Positions 33,295-42,079 of a DNA stretch of 64,000 nt are shown one piece after another. Source of the DNA: Mucilaginibacter aquaedulcis (GTDB lineage: Bacteria > Bacteroidota > Bacteroidia > Sphingobacteriales > Sphingobacteriaceae); the NCBI RefSeq assembly GCF_030409325.1, contig NZ_JAUFPR010000008.1:186001-250000 (forward strand), given 5' to 3'. Within the stretch, counting starts at the first letter, position 1. The number at the start of each line of letters is the position of its first letter. The translations under genes and the position numbers were made by a program. Under the pieces are notes generated by a model that was not told where the DNA came from, searched no databases, and worked only from the letters and a program-made list of their open reading frames with translations.

Positions 33295-34377
33295 TCATTC
33301 CCCCTTTAACGTGTCAACCCCGAACCTTTCCGCCAAAATATTCAGATCAGTCACCACTGCATCAACCAATGGGATGCCATGGGTTGCACGGTGTGTTTCG
33401 GCTTCCAGCTCAGGTTCACCGGGGATGATCACTTTTTTGGAAACATCCACTGTAGCAGATGTTTTAAAGCGTTCAATCCAGTTGTCCAAATGGCTTTTAA
33501 ACTCATCAACTGGCCTAAAGCCATCTACCCGCATGGCACCCAAAAAATGCCCTATGCCCTGGCCAACCGGGTTGGCAGGCGGATCAAGAAATGCCACAAA
33601 AGGAGGTACCCATGGCCCATAATTAGCCCCTGATAACACTGCCGACAAAATATCAACCGTAGCGCTTAATCCAAAACCTTTATGGCTGCCATGGTCGCGG
33701 TCGCCGCCTAAGGGCAGGAGAGCGCCACCGGTTTTCAGCGCATGTGGATCAGTAGTATAGCCACCATTCTTATCCTGTATCCAGCCCTCAGGTACTTGCT
33801 TGCCGAGTCGCTGAGCTATCTCCAGTTTGCCATTGGCAGCCGCGGATGTAGCCAGATCAACCACAACAGGCGGATATTGACCTGCCGGGAAGGCATAGCA
33901 CATGGGGTTGGTACCCAGCAAGCGCTCGCTCGAAAAAGTAGGTGCTACCAGTGGACTGGCATTGGTCATGGCAAAACCTATCATGTCTTTTTCCACAGCC
34001 ATTAAGGCATGATACCCTGCAATACCGAAATGATTGGAGTTACGTACCGATACCCATCCCGAGCCATAAAGCTCAGCTTTTTTGATAGCCACCTGCATGG
34101 CAAAGGGAGCAACCACAAGGCCCAGGCCTGCGTCGCCGTCAACGGTGGCTGTAGTGGGTGTTTCGTGTACTATCCGGATGTTGGGTTTGGCATTGATACG
34201 GTTCTTTTCCCACAGGCGCACATAGCCGCTTAGGCGGGCCACGCCATGTGAGTCGATACCCCGCAGATCTGAACGTAACAAAACATCGGCAGCAAGTGTT
34301 GCGTGTTCGCTACTGCAGCCAATGGCTAAAAAAATATTTTCTGTAAAAACACGCAGAGAAGAGGGGCTTACAAGCAT
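33295..34377 (-). CDS. Ldh family oxidoreductase (malate/L-lactate/ureidoglycolate dehydrogenase type)
   Basis: The 360-residue protein belongs to the Ldh_2 family with its own NAD(P)-binding fold rather than Rossmann LDH. It shows GIDSHGVARLSGYV near residue 40, with the catalytic His, and ATVDGDAGLGLVVAPFAM. NSNHFGIAGYHALMA and a C-terminal HKGFGLSATVDILSAVLSGA complete the family pattern. It reduces or oxidises 2-hydroxy/2-keto acids such as malate, lactate, sulfolactate or ureidoglycolate. The exact acid is not readable. The gene is alone on its strand, between repeat elements. Confidence 0.9.
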   Translation of the reverse strand: MLVSPSSLRVFTENIFLAIGCSSEHATLAADVLLRSDLRGIDSHGVARLSGYVRLWEKNRINAKPNIRIVHETPTTATVDGDAGLGLVVAPFAMQVAIKKAELYGSGWVSVRNSNHFGIAGYHALMAVEKDMIGFAMTNASPLVAPTFSSERLLGTNPMCYAFPAGQYPPVVVDLATSAAANGKLEIAQRLGKQVPEGWIQDKNGGYTTDPHALKTGGALLPLGGDRDHGSHKGFGLSATVDILSAVLSGANYGPWVPPFVAFLDPPANPVGQGIGHFLGAMRVDGFRPVDEFKSHLDNWIERFKTSATVDVSKKVIIPGEPELEAETHRATHGIPLVDAVVTDLNILAERFGVDTLKGE

Positions 34378-34452
34378 GGTGTTGCTGAATAAATTTTCGG
34401 ATTAAATACTAAAACCAAACGACATTGCTTTATGAAGCAATAAACCTCACCC

Positions 34453-34523
34453 AACCCTCTCCAAAGGAGAGGGCTTTAAAATATTTTTTAAAGTCTCCCC
34501 CTTTGGGGGAGATTTAGAGGGCT
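34453..34523. repeat. Nested palindrome with AACCCTCTCC / AGAGGGCT arms
   Basis: The arms AACCCTCTCCAAAGGAGAGG and CTCCCCCTTTGGGGGAG are each small hairpins, and they are also paired outside by GGGCTTTAAA with TTTAAAGTCTCC. The element sits between the Ldh gene and the RBBP9-like hydrolase gene. It is of the type scattered through Bacteroidota chromosomes. Confidence 0.55.
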
Positions 34524-34571
34524 CATTACCTCGCAATGACGATAACGGATTATTTGAAAGTGTTAAATATA

Positions 34572-35108
34572 TTAATTATCCAGTTGCTTCAGCAATTCCA
34601 GTCCTTGTGGCCAATCCCCATAGCCGGAACCAACATTAATATGGCCGGCATCACCGATGTTTATAAACTCGCTGCCCCAGCTATCGGCAAATAATTGGGC
34701 ACGTTGCAGGGTTACATAATAATCATTATTGCTGCTTAACACGATGCTTTTAAATGGTAGTTTGATTAAGGGGACGGGTGTAAAGCCGGTAGTGCCGGGC
34801 GGATAAGTATCGGCTTCAGTATCACTTGGGGCAACCAGGAGCGCGCCTTTTATAGCTACATTATATTTTTGTGCCCAGTAGGCAATAGCAGTACACGCCA
34901 GGCTGTGGCCAACTAATATAACATTGGCAGGGTTGTGCTGATGCAAGTAATCATTCAACAGGCTTATCCAGTCATTGCAAATGGGTGTTTCCCAGTCGTG
35001 CTGCTCAATACGGGTAAAGTTAAACTGTTTTTCCCAGCGTGATTGCCAGTGTTCGGGGCCTGAATTTCCAAGGCCGGGGTGAACGAGTATGGTAGATTTG
35101 AATGTCAT
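34572..35108 (-). CDS. RBBP9/YdeN family alpha/beta hydrolase
   Basis: The compact 178-residue hydrolase has a nucleophile elbow VGHSLACTA near residue 67, a WAQKY helix, and the catalytic His in NIGDAGHINVGSGYGDWPQG near residue 157. An acid residue is likely in SSNNDYYVTLQRA. The N-terminal STILVHPGLGNSGPEHWQSRWEK is the family signature. Members are small serine hydrolases of unknown physiological substrate. It is followed on the same strand by no close gene and preceded by the SRPBCC gene, 19 bp away, so the two may be co-transcribed. Confidence 0.87.
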   Translation of the reverse strand: MTFKSTILVHPGLGNSGPEHWQSRWEKQFNFTRIEQHDWETPICNDWISLLNDYLHQHNPANVILVGHSLACTAIAYWAQKYNVAIKGALLVAPSDTEADTYPPGTTGFTPVPLIKLPFKSIVLSSNNDYYVTLQRAQLFADSWGSEFINIGDAGHINVGSGYGDWPQGLELLKQLDN

Positions 35109-35127
35109 GGTATACTTGATATTTATC

Positions 35128-35571
35128 TTAGCTCATTTCCGCTATTTCTTTGATGAGTTGGTTACGTTTTTCTAAAAGGCGGGTCATGTAGTTTTTCAAA
35201 AAAATAAAATCGAAGATCATGCCTCCCGGCGATTCAAATCTGAAAATATCTTTCATAAGTGTTTGCGCGTTTATGGAATAAAAATAATGCTCATGCCTGA
35301 AATTTTTGAAGGCTCCCTCTACCAATTCATCGGTAAAAAAGTTGGGGTATTCCATCTCCGTAATTTTTGAAGTGAGCGTTTGCCAAAAGCCCAGATGTTT
35401 TGCCCGCCAGGTTACAGTTTCGTGAAGTTCAATAAGGCCACTGGTACGACCTGCTATGGCCCTTTCGCCGGTTCGTTTGGTTGATGCCATGTGCACATCA
35501 ATATTGCGGGCCAGATTAAAACATTTGCCTATAGGGGCGTTGATATGTGTAGCTAATTCAATTACAGGCAT
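35128..35571 (-). CDS. SRPBCC (START-like) family protein
   Basis: The 147-residue protein has a START-like fold. It begins VIELATHINAPIGKCFNLARNIDVHM, followed by GLIELHETVTWRAKHLGFWQTLTSKITEMEYPNFFTDELVEG, and a long C-terminal helix ends MTRLLEKRNQLIKEIAE. Such proteins bind hydrophobic ligands; many in this subgroup are annotated only as cyclase/dehydrase-like. It lies between asnS and the small hydrolase on the same strand. Confidence 0.8.
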   Translation of the reverse strand: MPVIELATHINAPIGKCFNLARNIDVHMASTKRTGERAIAGRTSGLIELHETVTWRAKHLGFWQTLTSKITEMEYPNFFTDELVEGAFKNFRHEHYFYSINAQTLMKDIFRFESPGGMIFDFIFLKNYMTRLLEKRNQLIKEIAEMS

Positions 35572-35584
35572 AGGCTAAAAATAC

Positions 35585-35612
35585 AAAACCCCCTCCAAAA
35601 TGGAGAGGGTTT
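35585..35612 (-). terminator. Hairpin terminator after asnS
   Basis: Read leftward, AAACCCTCTCCA pairs with TGGAGGGGGTTTT with one mismatch around a 3-nt loop, and is followed by GTATTTTTAG. It begins 8 bp after the asnS stop. Confidence 0.6.
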
Positions 35613-35619
35613 ATCATAT

Positions 35620-37068
35620 TTAAAACTCGGCGTTTTTCGGAAATCTTGGGAAAGGGATCACATCGCGGATGTTGCCCATTCCGGTTACAAACAGCACTAG
35701 ACGCTCAAAGCCAAGGCCAAAGCCGGCATGGGGGCATGAGCCAAAACGGCGGGTATCCAGGTACCACCATAATTCATCTTTAGGTATGCCCATTTCGTCC
35801 ATGCGTTGCTCCAGTTTATCCAAACGTTCTTCACGTTGTGAACCACCTACAATTTCGCCAATGCCCGGGAATAAAATATCCATGGCACGTACGGTTTCGT
35901 GGCCGTTGGCATCAACCTCGTTTTGGCGCATGTAAAACGCTTTGATATTCTTAGGATAATCTGTCAGGATCACTGGTTTTTTAAAGTGTTTTTCAACCAG
36001 GTAACGCTCATGCTCGCTTTGCAGGTCGGTTCCCCAACCTTCAACAGGGTACTGGAATTTTTTCCTTTTATTCGGGGTGGATTCTTTCAGGATCTCGATA
36101 GCCTCAGTATAAGTTAATCGCTCAAAGTCGTGATCTAAACAAAACTGCAGTTTTTCAAACAGTGTCATTTCTGAGCGTTCGTTCTGTGGTTTTTGTTTTT
36201 CCTCTTCCTGCAGGCGTTGAGTTAAAAACTCAATATCGTCGGCATTTTTATCAAGGGCGTATTTGATCACGTATTTAAGCATGTCCTCGGCAAGGTCCAT
36301 GTTATCATCCAGATCATTAAAAGCTACTTCGGGCTCTATCATCCAAAACTCGGCCAGGTGGCGGGTAGTATTGGAATTTTCGGCACGGAAGGTAGGGCCA
36401 AATGTATAAATATCGCTCAGGGCCATAGCGCCCAACTCACCCTCTAACTGACCAGATACGGTAAGGTTAGTTGATTTACCAAAGAAATCCTGTTTATAAT
36501 CAACTTCGCCGGTATCTGTTTTCGGAACGTTTGCCAGATCGAAATTGGTTACGTGGAAGGCTTCGCCCGCACCCTCAGCATCCGACTGGGTAATAACAGG
36601 TGTATGCAGGTAGACAAAACCACGCTCATGAAAAAACTGATGTACCGCGAATGCCAGGCTGTGGCGTACCCGGAAAATGGCGCCAAAAGTGCTTGTGCGA
36701 AAACGCAGGTGCGCATTTTCCCTCAAAAACTCCAGGCTGTGCTTTTTAGGCTGAATAGGATATTTTTCAGGATCGCTGTCACCTAATATTTCAATATCGG
36801 CGGCTATTACCTCAACGGTTTGGCCTTTACCCTGTGATGCTACAAGTTTACCAACAACGCTTATCGCTGCACCTACTGTAATGCGTTTTAGCAATGCAGG
36901 ATCGGTGTTTTCAAAATCAACAACAATTTGGATGTTATTATTGGTTGAGCCATCATTCAAAGCAATAAAACGATTAGAACGGAATGCACGTACCCATCCC
37001 TTAACTGTTACATCAACATCGGTTTGCTGGCTTTGCAGCAATGCTTTGATCTTTACTCGCTGGCTCAT
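35620..37068 (-). CDS. asnS: Asparagine--tRNA ligase
   Basis: The 482-residue class IIb synthetase has an N-terminal OB-fold anticodon-binding domain (about 15-110: VTVKGWVRAFRSNRFIALNDGS) and a catalytic core. The core shows motif 2 (TFGPTFRAENSNTTRHLAEFWMIEPE) and motif 3 (GFGLGFERLVLFVTGMGNIRDVIPFPRFP). The residues around motif 2 and the absence of the aspartate-specific signature fit AsnRS. It charges tRNA-Asn with asparagine and is essential. The gene has its own candidate promoter and terminator. Confidence 0.95.
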   Translation of the reverse strand: MSQRVKIKALLQSQQTDVDVTVKGWVRAFRSNRFIALNDGSTNNNIQIVVDFENTDPALLKRITVGAAISVVGKLVASQGKGQTVEVIAADIEILGDSDPEKYPIQPKKHSLEFLRENAHLRFRTSTFGAIFRVRHSLAFAVHQFFHERGFVYLHTPVITQSDAEGAGEAFHVTNFDLANVPKTDTGEVDYKQDFFGKSTNLTVSGQLEGELGAMALSDIYTFGPTFRAENSNTTRHLAEFWMIEPEVAFNDLDDNMDLAEDMLKYVIKYALDKNADDIEFLTQRLQEEEKQKPQNERSEMTLFEKLQFCLDHDFERLTYTEAIEILKESTPNKRKKFQYPVEGWGTDLQSEHERYLVEKHFKKPVILTDYPKNIKAFYMRQNEVDANGHETVRAMDILFPGIGEIVGGSQREERLDKLEQRMDEMGIPKDELWWYLDTRRFGSCPHAGFGLGFERLVLFVTGMGNIRDVIPFPRFPKNAEF

Positions 37069-37091
37069 ATATTATATTTTTTTTAGAGCCG

Positions 37092-37099
37092 CAAAAATA
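37092..37099 (-). promoter_or_regulatory. Candidate asnS promoter -7 element
   Basis: On the minus strand TATTTTTG matches TAnnTTTG, 23 bp before the asnS start codon, with a TTG 17 bp further upstream as a possible -33 element. Confidence 0.5.
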
Positions 37100-37140
37100 C
37101 AATTAATTATGTAAAGCAAGTATCGGAGCTCATAGCAATT

Positions 37141-37623
37141 TTACTGCCATGTTGCTTTATAAAAGCCACTTTTAAAGCTAAGCGTATCAGGGTATGCAGT
37201 GGCCGGATTGCCATAAACCCGGTTAAGATTCAGGGAAAAAGTGCCTTCTAAAACTTTCCCACTATCACTTACAATAGTTGAGAATTGATTGTTTGCTGAT
37301 TTAACTAATACATAGCTATTTACTATAACATCTTGCCCAACCGTGGTAAAGAAACTGGCATCTGTAAAGACATAACTATTAGAAGAGACCTTTTTTAGTA
37401 TTAAATTTATGTTCTCTTCGCCAACATGTGCTGTTAAAATAACCGTATCAGTGCTGGCAGGTGTTTTATAGGCTATTTGTGAGGGGCCACGCCAGTCGTT
37501 ACCATTCTTTTTCGCAAAAATTTGGTTAGTCGGTTTTGGTAGTACACAGCAACTGGTTTGTTTAGTGCAGCCTGCTATCAATAAGGTTAGTAAAGATGAT
37601 AAGATAAATAGGAAGGTTTTCAT
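37141..37623 (-). CDS. Small lipoprotein of unknown function (DUF6252-like)
   Basis: The 160-residue protein has a lipoprotein signal (TFLFILSSLLTLLIAGC, lipobox Cys at residue 19), followed by a short Cys-rich stretch (CTKQTSCCVLP). A beta-rich domain of alternating hydrophobic residues follows, with KNGNDWRGPSQIAYKTPASTDTVILTAHVGEENINLIL near the start and FSLNLNRVYGNPATAYPDTLSFKSGFYKATW at the end. This strand pattern resembles the DUF6252 lipoproteins common in Bacteroidota, an assignment from memory. It is predicted to sit on the outer membrane surface or in the periplasm. Role unknown. Confidence 0.7.
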   Translation of the reverse strand: MKTFLFILSSLLTLLIAGCTKQTSCCVLPKPTNQIFAKKNGNDWRGPSQIAYKTPASTDTVILTAHVGEENINLILKKVSSNSYVFTDASFFTTVGQDVIVNSYVLVKSANNQFSTIVSDSGKVLEGTFSLNLNRVYGNPATAYPDTLSFKSGFYKATWQ

Positions 37624-37731
37624 GTTTATTGAATTGGTATTATAGTAATACGCACCGTGTTTTCTAAACGCTACAATATCATTAAGTTAATGATAAATAG
37701 CGTAAGTTTGCCACTCATTTTATTGTTCGGT

Positions 37732-38589
37732 ATGAATCCTAAACTAAGCCTGGCTATTGGCATTCTGTGTATCTCGTTTTCGCCAATATTTGTAAAGCTT
37801 GCAGGGGTGTCGCCTATAACTACGGCTTTTTTTCGTGTTTTTACTGCCTGGGTGGTTTTGGCTCCATATTGCCTGGCCAAAATCGATCTTAAAATAGCTC
37901 AAAAAGATATGATGACGGCTATGTTCGGCGGCCTCATTTTCGCATCAGATATAGCTGTGTGGAATATTTCATTGCAGCACATCAGCGCCACCGTATCAAC
38001 TCTGTTGGCCAACCTGGCTCCGGTTTGGGTAGGTTTGATTAGTTTTTTCATCCTACGTAAAAAATCAGGCTTGTTGTTTTGGGCCGGTACCTGTGTAGCC
38101 ATATTGGGCATGATCATACTGGTAGGTTATCAGAATATTATGCATTTGCAGTTTAATATTGGTATTGTGCTGGCGCTGCTGGCCAGTTTGTTTTATGCCA
38201 TTTATATAGTGATCACCAATAATATTTTAAAACGCATCGGAACGTTGGTGTTCATGTTTTATAATATGCTGGCAGCAAGTGTGTTTTTACTGGTCATCGG
38301 TATCTGGCAGGGGAATAACATGGTTAGTTTTTCTTTAAACGCGTGGTTATGCTTTTTAGGCATGGGCTTGTTATGCCAGTTAACCGGGTGGATAACCATA
38401 AATTACTCCCTTAAATTTTTAGAGGGAACAAAAGTATCCATAGCATTATTGGGGCAAACGGTTATAGCGGGCATTATGGCTGTATTCTTATTGCATGAAA
38501 CCCTGGCGCTGAAAGAAATTATTGGCAGCGTCATTATACTTGCCGGAATTGCCATAACATTTTTAAAGCCATCACAATCAATTAAATAA
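37732..38589 (+). CDS. EamA family (DMT superfamily) transporter
   Basis: I place the start at the ATG at 37732, giving 285 residues, the usual size; a GTG at 37657 and an ATG at 37690 are in frame. About ten membrane segments form two EamA repeats, the first starting SLAIGILCISFSPIFVKLAG and the second with GIVLALLASLFYAIYIVITNN. The end ALKEIIGSVIILAGIAITFL is typical. These permeases export or import small metabolites such as amino acids. The substrate is unknown. Confidence 0.88.
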   Translation: MNPKLSLAIGILCISFSPIFVKLAGVSPITTAFFRVFTAWVVLAPYCLAKIDLKIAQKDMMTAMFGGLIFASDIAVWNISLQHISATVSTLLANLAPVWVGLISFFILRKKSGLLFWAGTCVAILGMIILVGYQNIMHLQFNIGIVLALLASLFYAIYIVITNNILKRIGTLVFMFYNMLAASVFLLVIGIWQGNNMVSFSLNAWLCFLGMGLLCQLTGWITINYSLKFLEGTKVSIALLGQTVIAGIMAVFLLHETLALKEIIGSVIILAGIAITFLKPSQSIK

Positions 38590-38633
38590 AACCGTACCTT
38601 AACGTTTGTTAATTATCATTTGATGATTTGCCC

Positions 38634-38641
38634 TACATTTG
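38634..38641 (+). promoter_or_regulatory. Candidate dnaG promoter -7 element
   Basis: TACATTTG matches TAnnTTTG and lies 11 bp before the dnaG start. TTTG words at 38605 and 38619 are at unfavourable spacing for a -33 element. Confidence 0.4.
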
Positions 38642-38652
38642 CATTTTAGCGC

Positions 38653-40587
38653 ATGATCATAAAATCCACTATCGACCGTATTATGGAAGCCACCGACATT
38701 GTGGAGGTGATAGGGGAATTTGTGCAGTTAAAAAAACGCGGTGCTAACTATGTTGGCCTGTCGCCGTTTGCCAATGAGCGTACCCCATCGTTCACGGTTT
38801 CGCCGGCAAAAGGCATTTTTAAAGATTTCTCTACAGGTAAGGGAGGCTCCGCGGTTACCTTTTTAATGGAGTTGGAAAAATTCAGCTATCCTGAGGCCCT
38901 GAAATGGCTGGCTAAAAAATATGGGATAGAGGTAGAAGAAACCGTAGATGCCCCTGAAAACCGGGAGGAAGAGCAGCGCCGCGAGAGCCTCATGATCGTA
39001 ACGGGCTTTGCATCCAAATTTTTTCATGAAAGTTTGCTGGATTCCGATGAAGGTAAAAACATTGGCCTGAGCTATTTTAAGGAACGCGGTTTTACCAACG
39101 AAACCATTAAAAAGTTTGAGCTTGGCTACTCGCCCGATCAATGGGAAGCTTTTACGGGTACTGCCATCAGGGAAGGCTACAAAGAACAATTCCTGGTTGA
39201 AAGCGGATTATCCGTTAAGCGAGATAACGGTGCGTTATATGACCGCTACCGTGGCCGCGTGATGTTCCCGATACATAGCTTTACAGGGCGTGTTATTGCC
39301 TTTGGCGGTCGTACGCTTAAAAAAGATAAGAACGTACCCAAATACGTGAACTCGCCCGAGTCTGAAATATACCATAAGTCGAACGTACTTTATGGCCTTT
39401 ACTTCGCAAAAAAGGCCATCAGGGATGAGGATAACTGTTACTTGGTTGAAGGCTATGCCGATGTGCTTTCAGTTCATCAGGCAGGCATCGAAAATGTGGT
39501 GGCATCGTCGGGTACATCACTAACGTCTGAACAGATCAGGCTGATAAGCCGTTTTACCCAAAATATCACCATTTTATATGATGGCGATGCGGCCGGTATC
39601 AAAGCATCCCTGCGCGGACTGGACATGATATTGGAAGCCGGGCTAAACGTAAAGGTGGTTTCTTTTCCCGACGGGCATGATCCTGACTCATATGTGCGCC
39701 TGGTGGGTACCAGCGCGTTTAAAAAGCATATAGAAGAAAACAAGAAGGATTTTATCCTCTATAAAGCTAACCTGCTTTTAAAAGATGCCGGTAATGACCC
39801 TATCAAGAAGGCCGAAATTATCCGGGAGATTGTTGAGAGTATTGCTAAAATACCCGATTCCATCAAGGCGTCGGTTTTTATAAAGGAATGCAGTTATTTA
39901 TTACAGATAGATGAGCGTTCGCTGCTGTCTGAACTAAATAAAATGCGCCAGGCCAAAGCCAAGAAGGACGGGCAGCAGCAACAACAAAGCTCCAGATTTA
40001 ACGAACCGCCGCCCGATGAACCCAACTTTTTTGATGAACCAGAGGTAAACGTAGCTAAGGATGAAAGTATTCAGGAAAAGGAGATCATCAGGCTGCTGCT
40101 TTTATATGGTAATAAAATGATAGATTGGGATGGAATCGCCAATACCTATATTGGGCCTTTCATCATAGCTGAACTAAGCGACGTTACTTTTGAACATCCC
40201 GACTGTAAGCAGTTTATGGAAATTTACCGGCAGGAAGTTGAAAATGGCGTTCTGCCTGATGATACTTATTTTATCCATCATAAGGATAAAGGCATTGTTG
40301 ATATTACGGTAAACCTGTTATCTACCAAATATATTCTGAGCGAGAACTGGTACGAGATGCACAAGATCATGGTGCATGATGAAACGGCCAATATGAAGGC
40401 TACCATTTTAGGGGCTATATTTCACCTTAAAAAATACAAGGTTGGCAAGATACTCGAAAACCTGCGTACCGAACTGCAAAAGGCCGATACCGAAGCTGAT
40501 CAGGAAATTCTGCTGAATCAGTACATCCGCATGAAAAAGGTTGAAAAAAGTATCTCCGATTTCCTGGGCTCGGTAATCATCAAATAA
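38653..40587 (+). CDS. dnaG: DNA primase, zinc-ribbon ligands replaced
   Basis: The 644-residue primase has a CHC2-like N-terminal domain (1-100) and a catalytic Toprim core with EGYADV (Glu266) and DGDAAG (Asp310, Asp312). A C-terminal helicase-interaction domain follows from about 440. In the N-terminal domain the usual CPFHNE reads SPFANE and the usual CFGCG reads DFSTG. All four zinc ligands are thus replaced (Ser37, Ala40, Asp58, Thr61), while TPSFTVSP and GKGG around them are kept. I believe similar sequences occur in other Bacteroidota, so this is probably a lineage trait. It makes RNA primers for replication. The stop overlaps the yraN start (TAATG). Confidence 0.95.
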   Translation: MIIKSTIDRIMEATDIVEVIGEFVQLKKRGANYVGLSPFANERTPSFTVSPAKGIFKDFSTGKGGSAVTFLMELEKFSYPEALKWLAKKYGIEVEETVDAPENREEEQRRESLMIVTGFASKFFHESLLDSDEGKNIGLSYFKERGFTNETIKKFELGYSPDQWEAFTGTAIREGYKEQFLVESGLSVKRDNGALYDRYRGRVMFPIHSFTGRVIAFGGRTLKKDKNVPKYVNSPESEIYHKSNVLYGLYFAKKAIRDEDNCYLVEGYADVLSVHQAGIENVVASSGTSLTSEQIRLISRFTQNITILYDGDAAGIKASLRGLDMILEAGLNVKVVSFPDGHDPDSYVRLVGTSAFKKHIEENKKDFILYKANLLLKDAGNDPIKKAEIIREIVESIAKIPDSIKASVFIKECSYLLQIDERSLLSELNKMRQAKAKKDGQQQQQSSRFNEPPPDEPNFFDEPEVNVAKDESIQEKEIIRLLLLYGNKMIDWDGIANTYIGPFIIAELSDVTFEHPDCKQFMEIYRQEVENGVLPDDTYFIHHKDKGIVDITVNLLSTKYILSENWYEMHKIMVHDETANMKATILGAIFHLKKYKVGKILENLRTELQKADTEADQEILLNQYIRMKKVEKSISDFLGSVIIK

Positions 40588-40955
40588 TGGCCCAACACCT
40601 CGACCTGGGCCGCACCGGCGAAACATTAGCTAAAACACATCTGGAAAAATCCGGTTATGAAATACTGGACGAAAACTGGACCTACGGCAAGGCCGAGATT
40701 GACCTGATTGCTTATAAAGACAAGGTTATTATATTTACCGAGGTTAAAACCCGCACAGGTAATAGTTTTGGCGAGCCTGAGGATTTTGTGGATGCACGTA
40801 AACAAAAATTACTGGCAAACGCGGCAGATGAATATATTTACCTGATGAACCACCAGGGCGAGGTACGTTTTGATATTATCGCTATTTTGTTCGACAGAAA
40901 TAAAAATTATATACTAAACCATATTGAAGATGCGTTTTGGCCATCGGCTACATAA
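40587..40955 (+). CDS. yraN: YraN/UPF0102 family nuclease-fold protein
   Basis: The 122-residue protein has the PD-(D/E)xK-like core: a first helix (GRTGETLAKTHLEKSGYEILDENW), then the motif AEIDLIAYKDKVIIFTEVKTR with the Asp and the Glu-x-Lys, then a helix with DARKQKLLANAADEYI. UPF0102 proteins resemble Holliday-junction resolvases, but their role is not settled. Start and dnaG stop share one base, which suggests translational coupling. Confidence 0.9.
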   Translation: MAQHLDLGRTGETLAKTHLEKSGYEILDENWTYGKAEIDLIAYKDKVIIFTEVKTRTGNSFGEPEDFVDARKQKLLANAADEYIYLMNHQGEVRFDIIAILFDRNKNYILNHIEDAFWPSAT

Positions 40956-40956
40956 C

Positions 40957-42024
40957 ATGATGAATAACAAAATAAAAGGCTTTTTTATTGCCGCTGCATT
41001 ACTGGCATTTGGTTGCCACAACAGTACTACAAATACCGGAGGTAGTTATAGTATCAGCCCCGAAGCGGGCGCTACCTATAAAGCGGGCGACGAAGTAAAG
41101 ATCAAAGTAAGCTACCCTGCAGATGCAAAAGTAGACTCGATAGTATATATGCTTGATGCCTTAAAATTAGGTGTGGGTAAAGATACCTCAGGCATCAGTT
41201 TAAAAACAGACACCATTCCGCTGGGTATTAAGGTAATTACCGCCAAAGTTTACGCGGCCGGGAAAGATCAGGATGTAACTACCAATATACTATTGCTGGC
41301 TGGCAAAGCTCCGGAACAGCTTACCTACAAGGTTGAAAAAGTATTTCCGCATGACACCAGCGCCTACACAGAAGGTTTACAATATGAAGATGGTGTGTTA
41401 TTTGAGAGTACCGGAGAACCGGGTCACTCTACCATAAGAAAGGTTGATCTGCCAACCGGAAAGATCCTGCAACAAACTAAACTCGGCGATCAATATTTTG
41501 GCGAAGGTTTATCAGTGATAGGAGATAAGGTAGTACAGGTTACCTACAGGGAAAAGGTAGGGTTTGTTTATGATAAAGTTACTTTGAAACTGGAGAAAAC
41601 CTTTGCCAACAATGTAGGTGTTGAAGGCTGGGGCATGTGCTATGATGGTAAAAAGCTATACATGGATGATAGCACCAACCGCATATGGTTTTTGGATAAG
41701 GACACTTACCAGCAAAAAGGTTTTATAGATGTGTGCGATGATCAGCGGCAAATAGATTCTATCAATGAGCTGGAATATATAGATGGTAAAATATATGCCA
41801 ACGTGTATCAAACAGATACTATTTTGGTTATTAACCCTAAAACCGGTGCAGTATTACAAAGGGTGGATATGAAGAACCTATACCCCATGTCTGAAAGGCC
41901 ACAGGACCGTGACTGGGGCAACAATGTGCTTAACGGTATAGCTTGGGATGCCAAAGGTCAGCGCCTATTTGTAGCGGGCAAAAAATGGCCTCATTTGTAC
42001 CAGGTGAAGTTTGTGAAGAAGTAA
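40957..42024 (+). CDS. Glutaminyl-peptide cyclotransferase (beta-propeller type) lipoprotein
   Basis: The start at 40957 gives 355 residues with a lipoprotein signal (IKGFFIAAALLAFGC, lipobox Cys at about 19). An Ig-like domain (about 30-120) precedes a five-bladed propeller of the plant/bacterial glutamine cyclotransferase type: VFPHDTSAYTEGLQYEDGVLFESTGEPGHSTIRKV, then VEGWGMCYDGKKLYMDDSTNRIWFLD, then INELEYIDGKIYANVYQTD, then NVLNGIAWDAKGQRLFVAGK. It forms N-terminal pyroglutamate on exported proteins. The extra N-terminal domain is common in Bacteroidota. It follows yraN by one base. Confidence 0.9.
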   Translation: MMNNKIKGFFIAAALLAFGCHNSTTNTGGSYSISPEAGATYKAGDEVKIKVSYPADAKVDSIVYMLDALKLGVGKDTSGISLKTDTIPLGIKVITAKVYAAGKDQDVTTNILLLAGKAPEQLTYKVEKVFPHDTSAYTEGLQYEDGVLFESTGEPGHSTIRKVDLPTGKILQQTKLGDQYFGEGLSVIGDKVVQVTYREKVGFVYDKVTLKLEKTFANNVGVEGWGMCYDGKKLYMDDSTNRIWFLDKDTYQQKGFIDVCDDQRQIDSINELEYIDGKIYANVYQTDTILVINPKTGAVLQRVDMKNLYPMSERPQDRDWGNNVLNGIAWDAKGQRLFVAGKKWPHLYQVKFVKK

Positions 42025-42079
42025 TTTTGAAATTATAGCATATAAATACATACATTAGATGAACCTTATCATTTAATGT

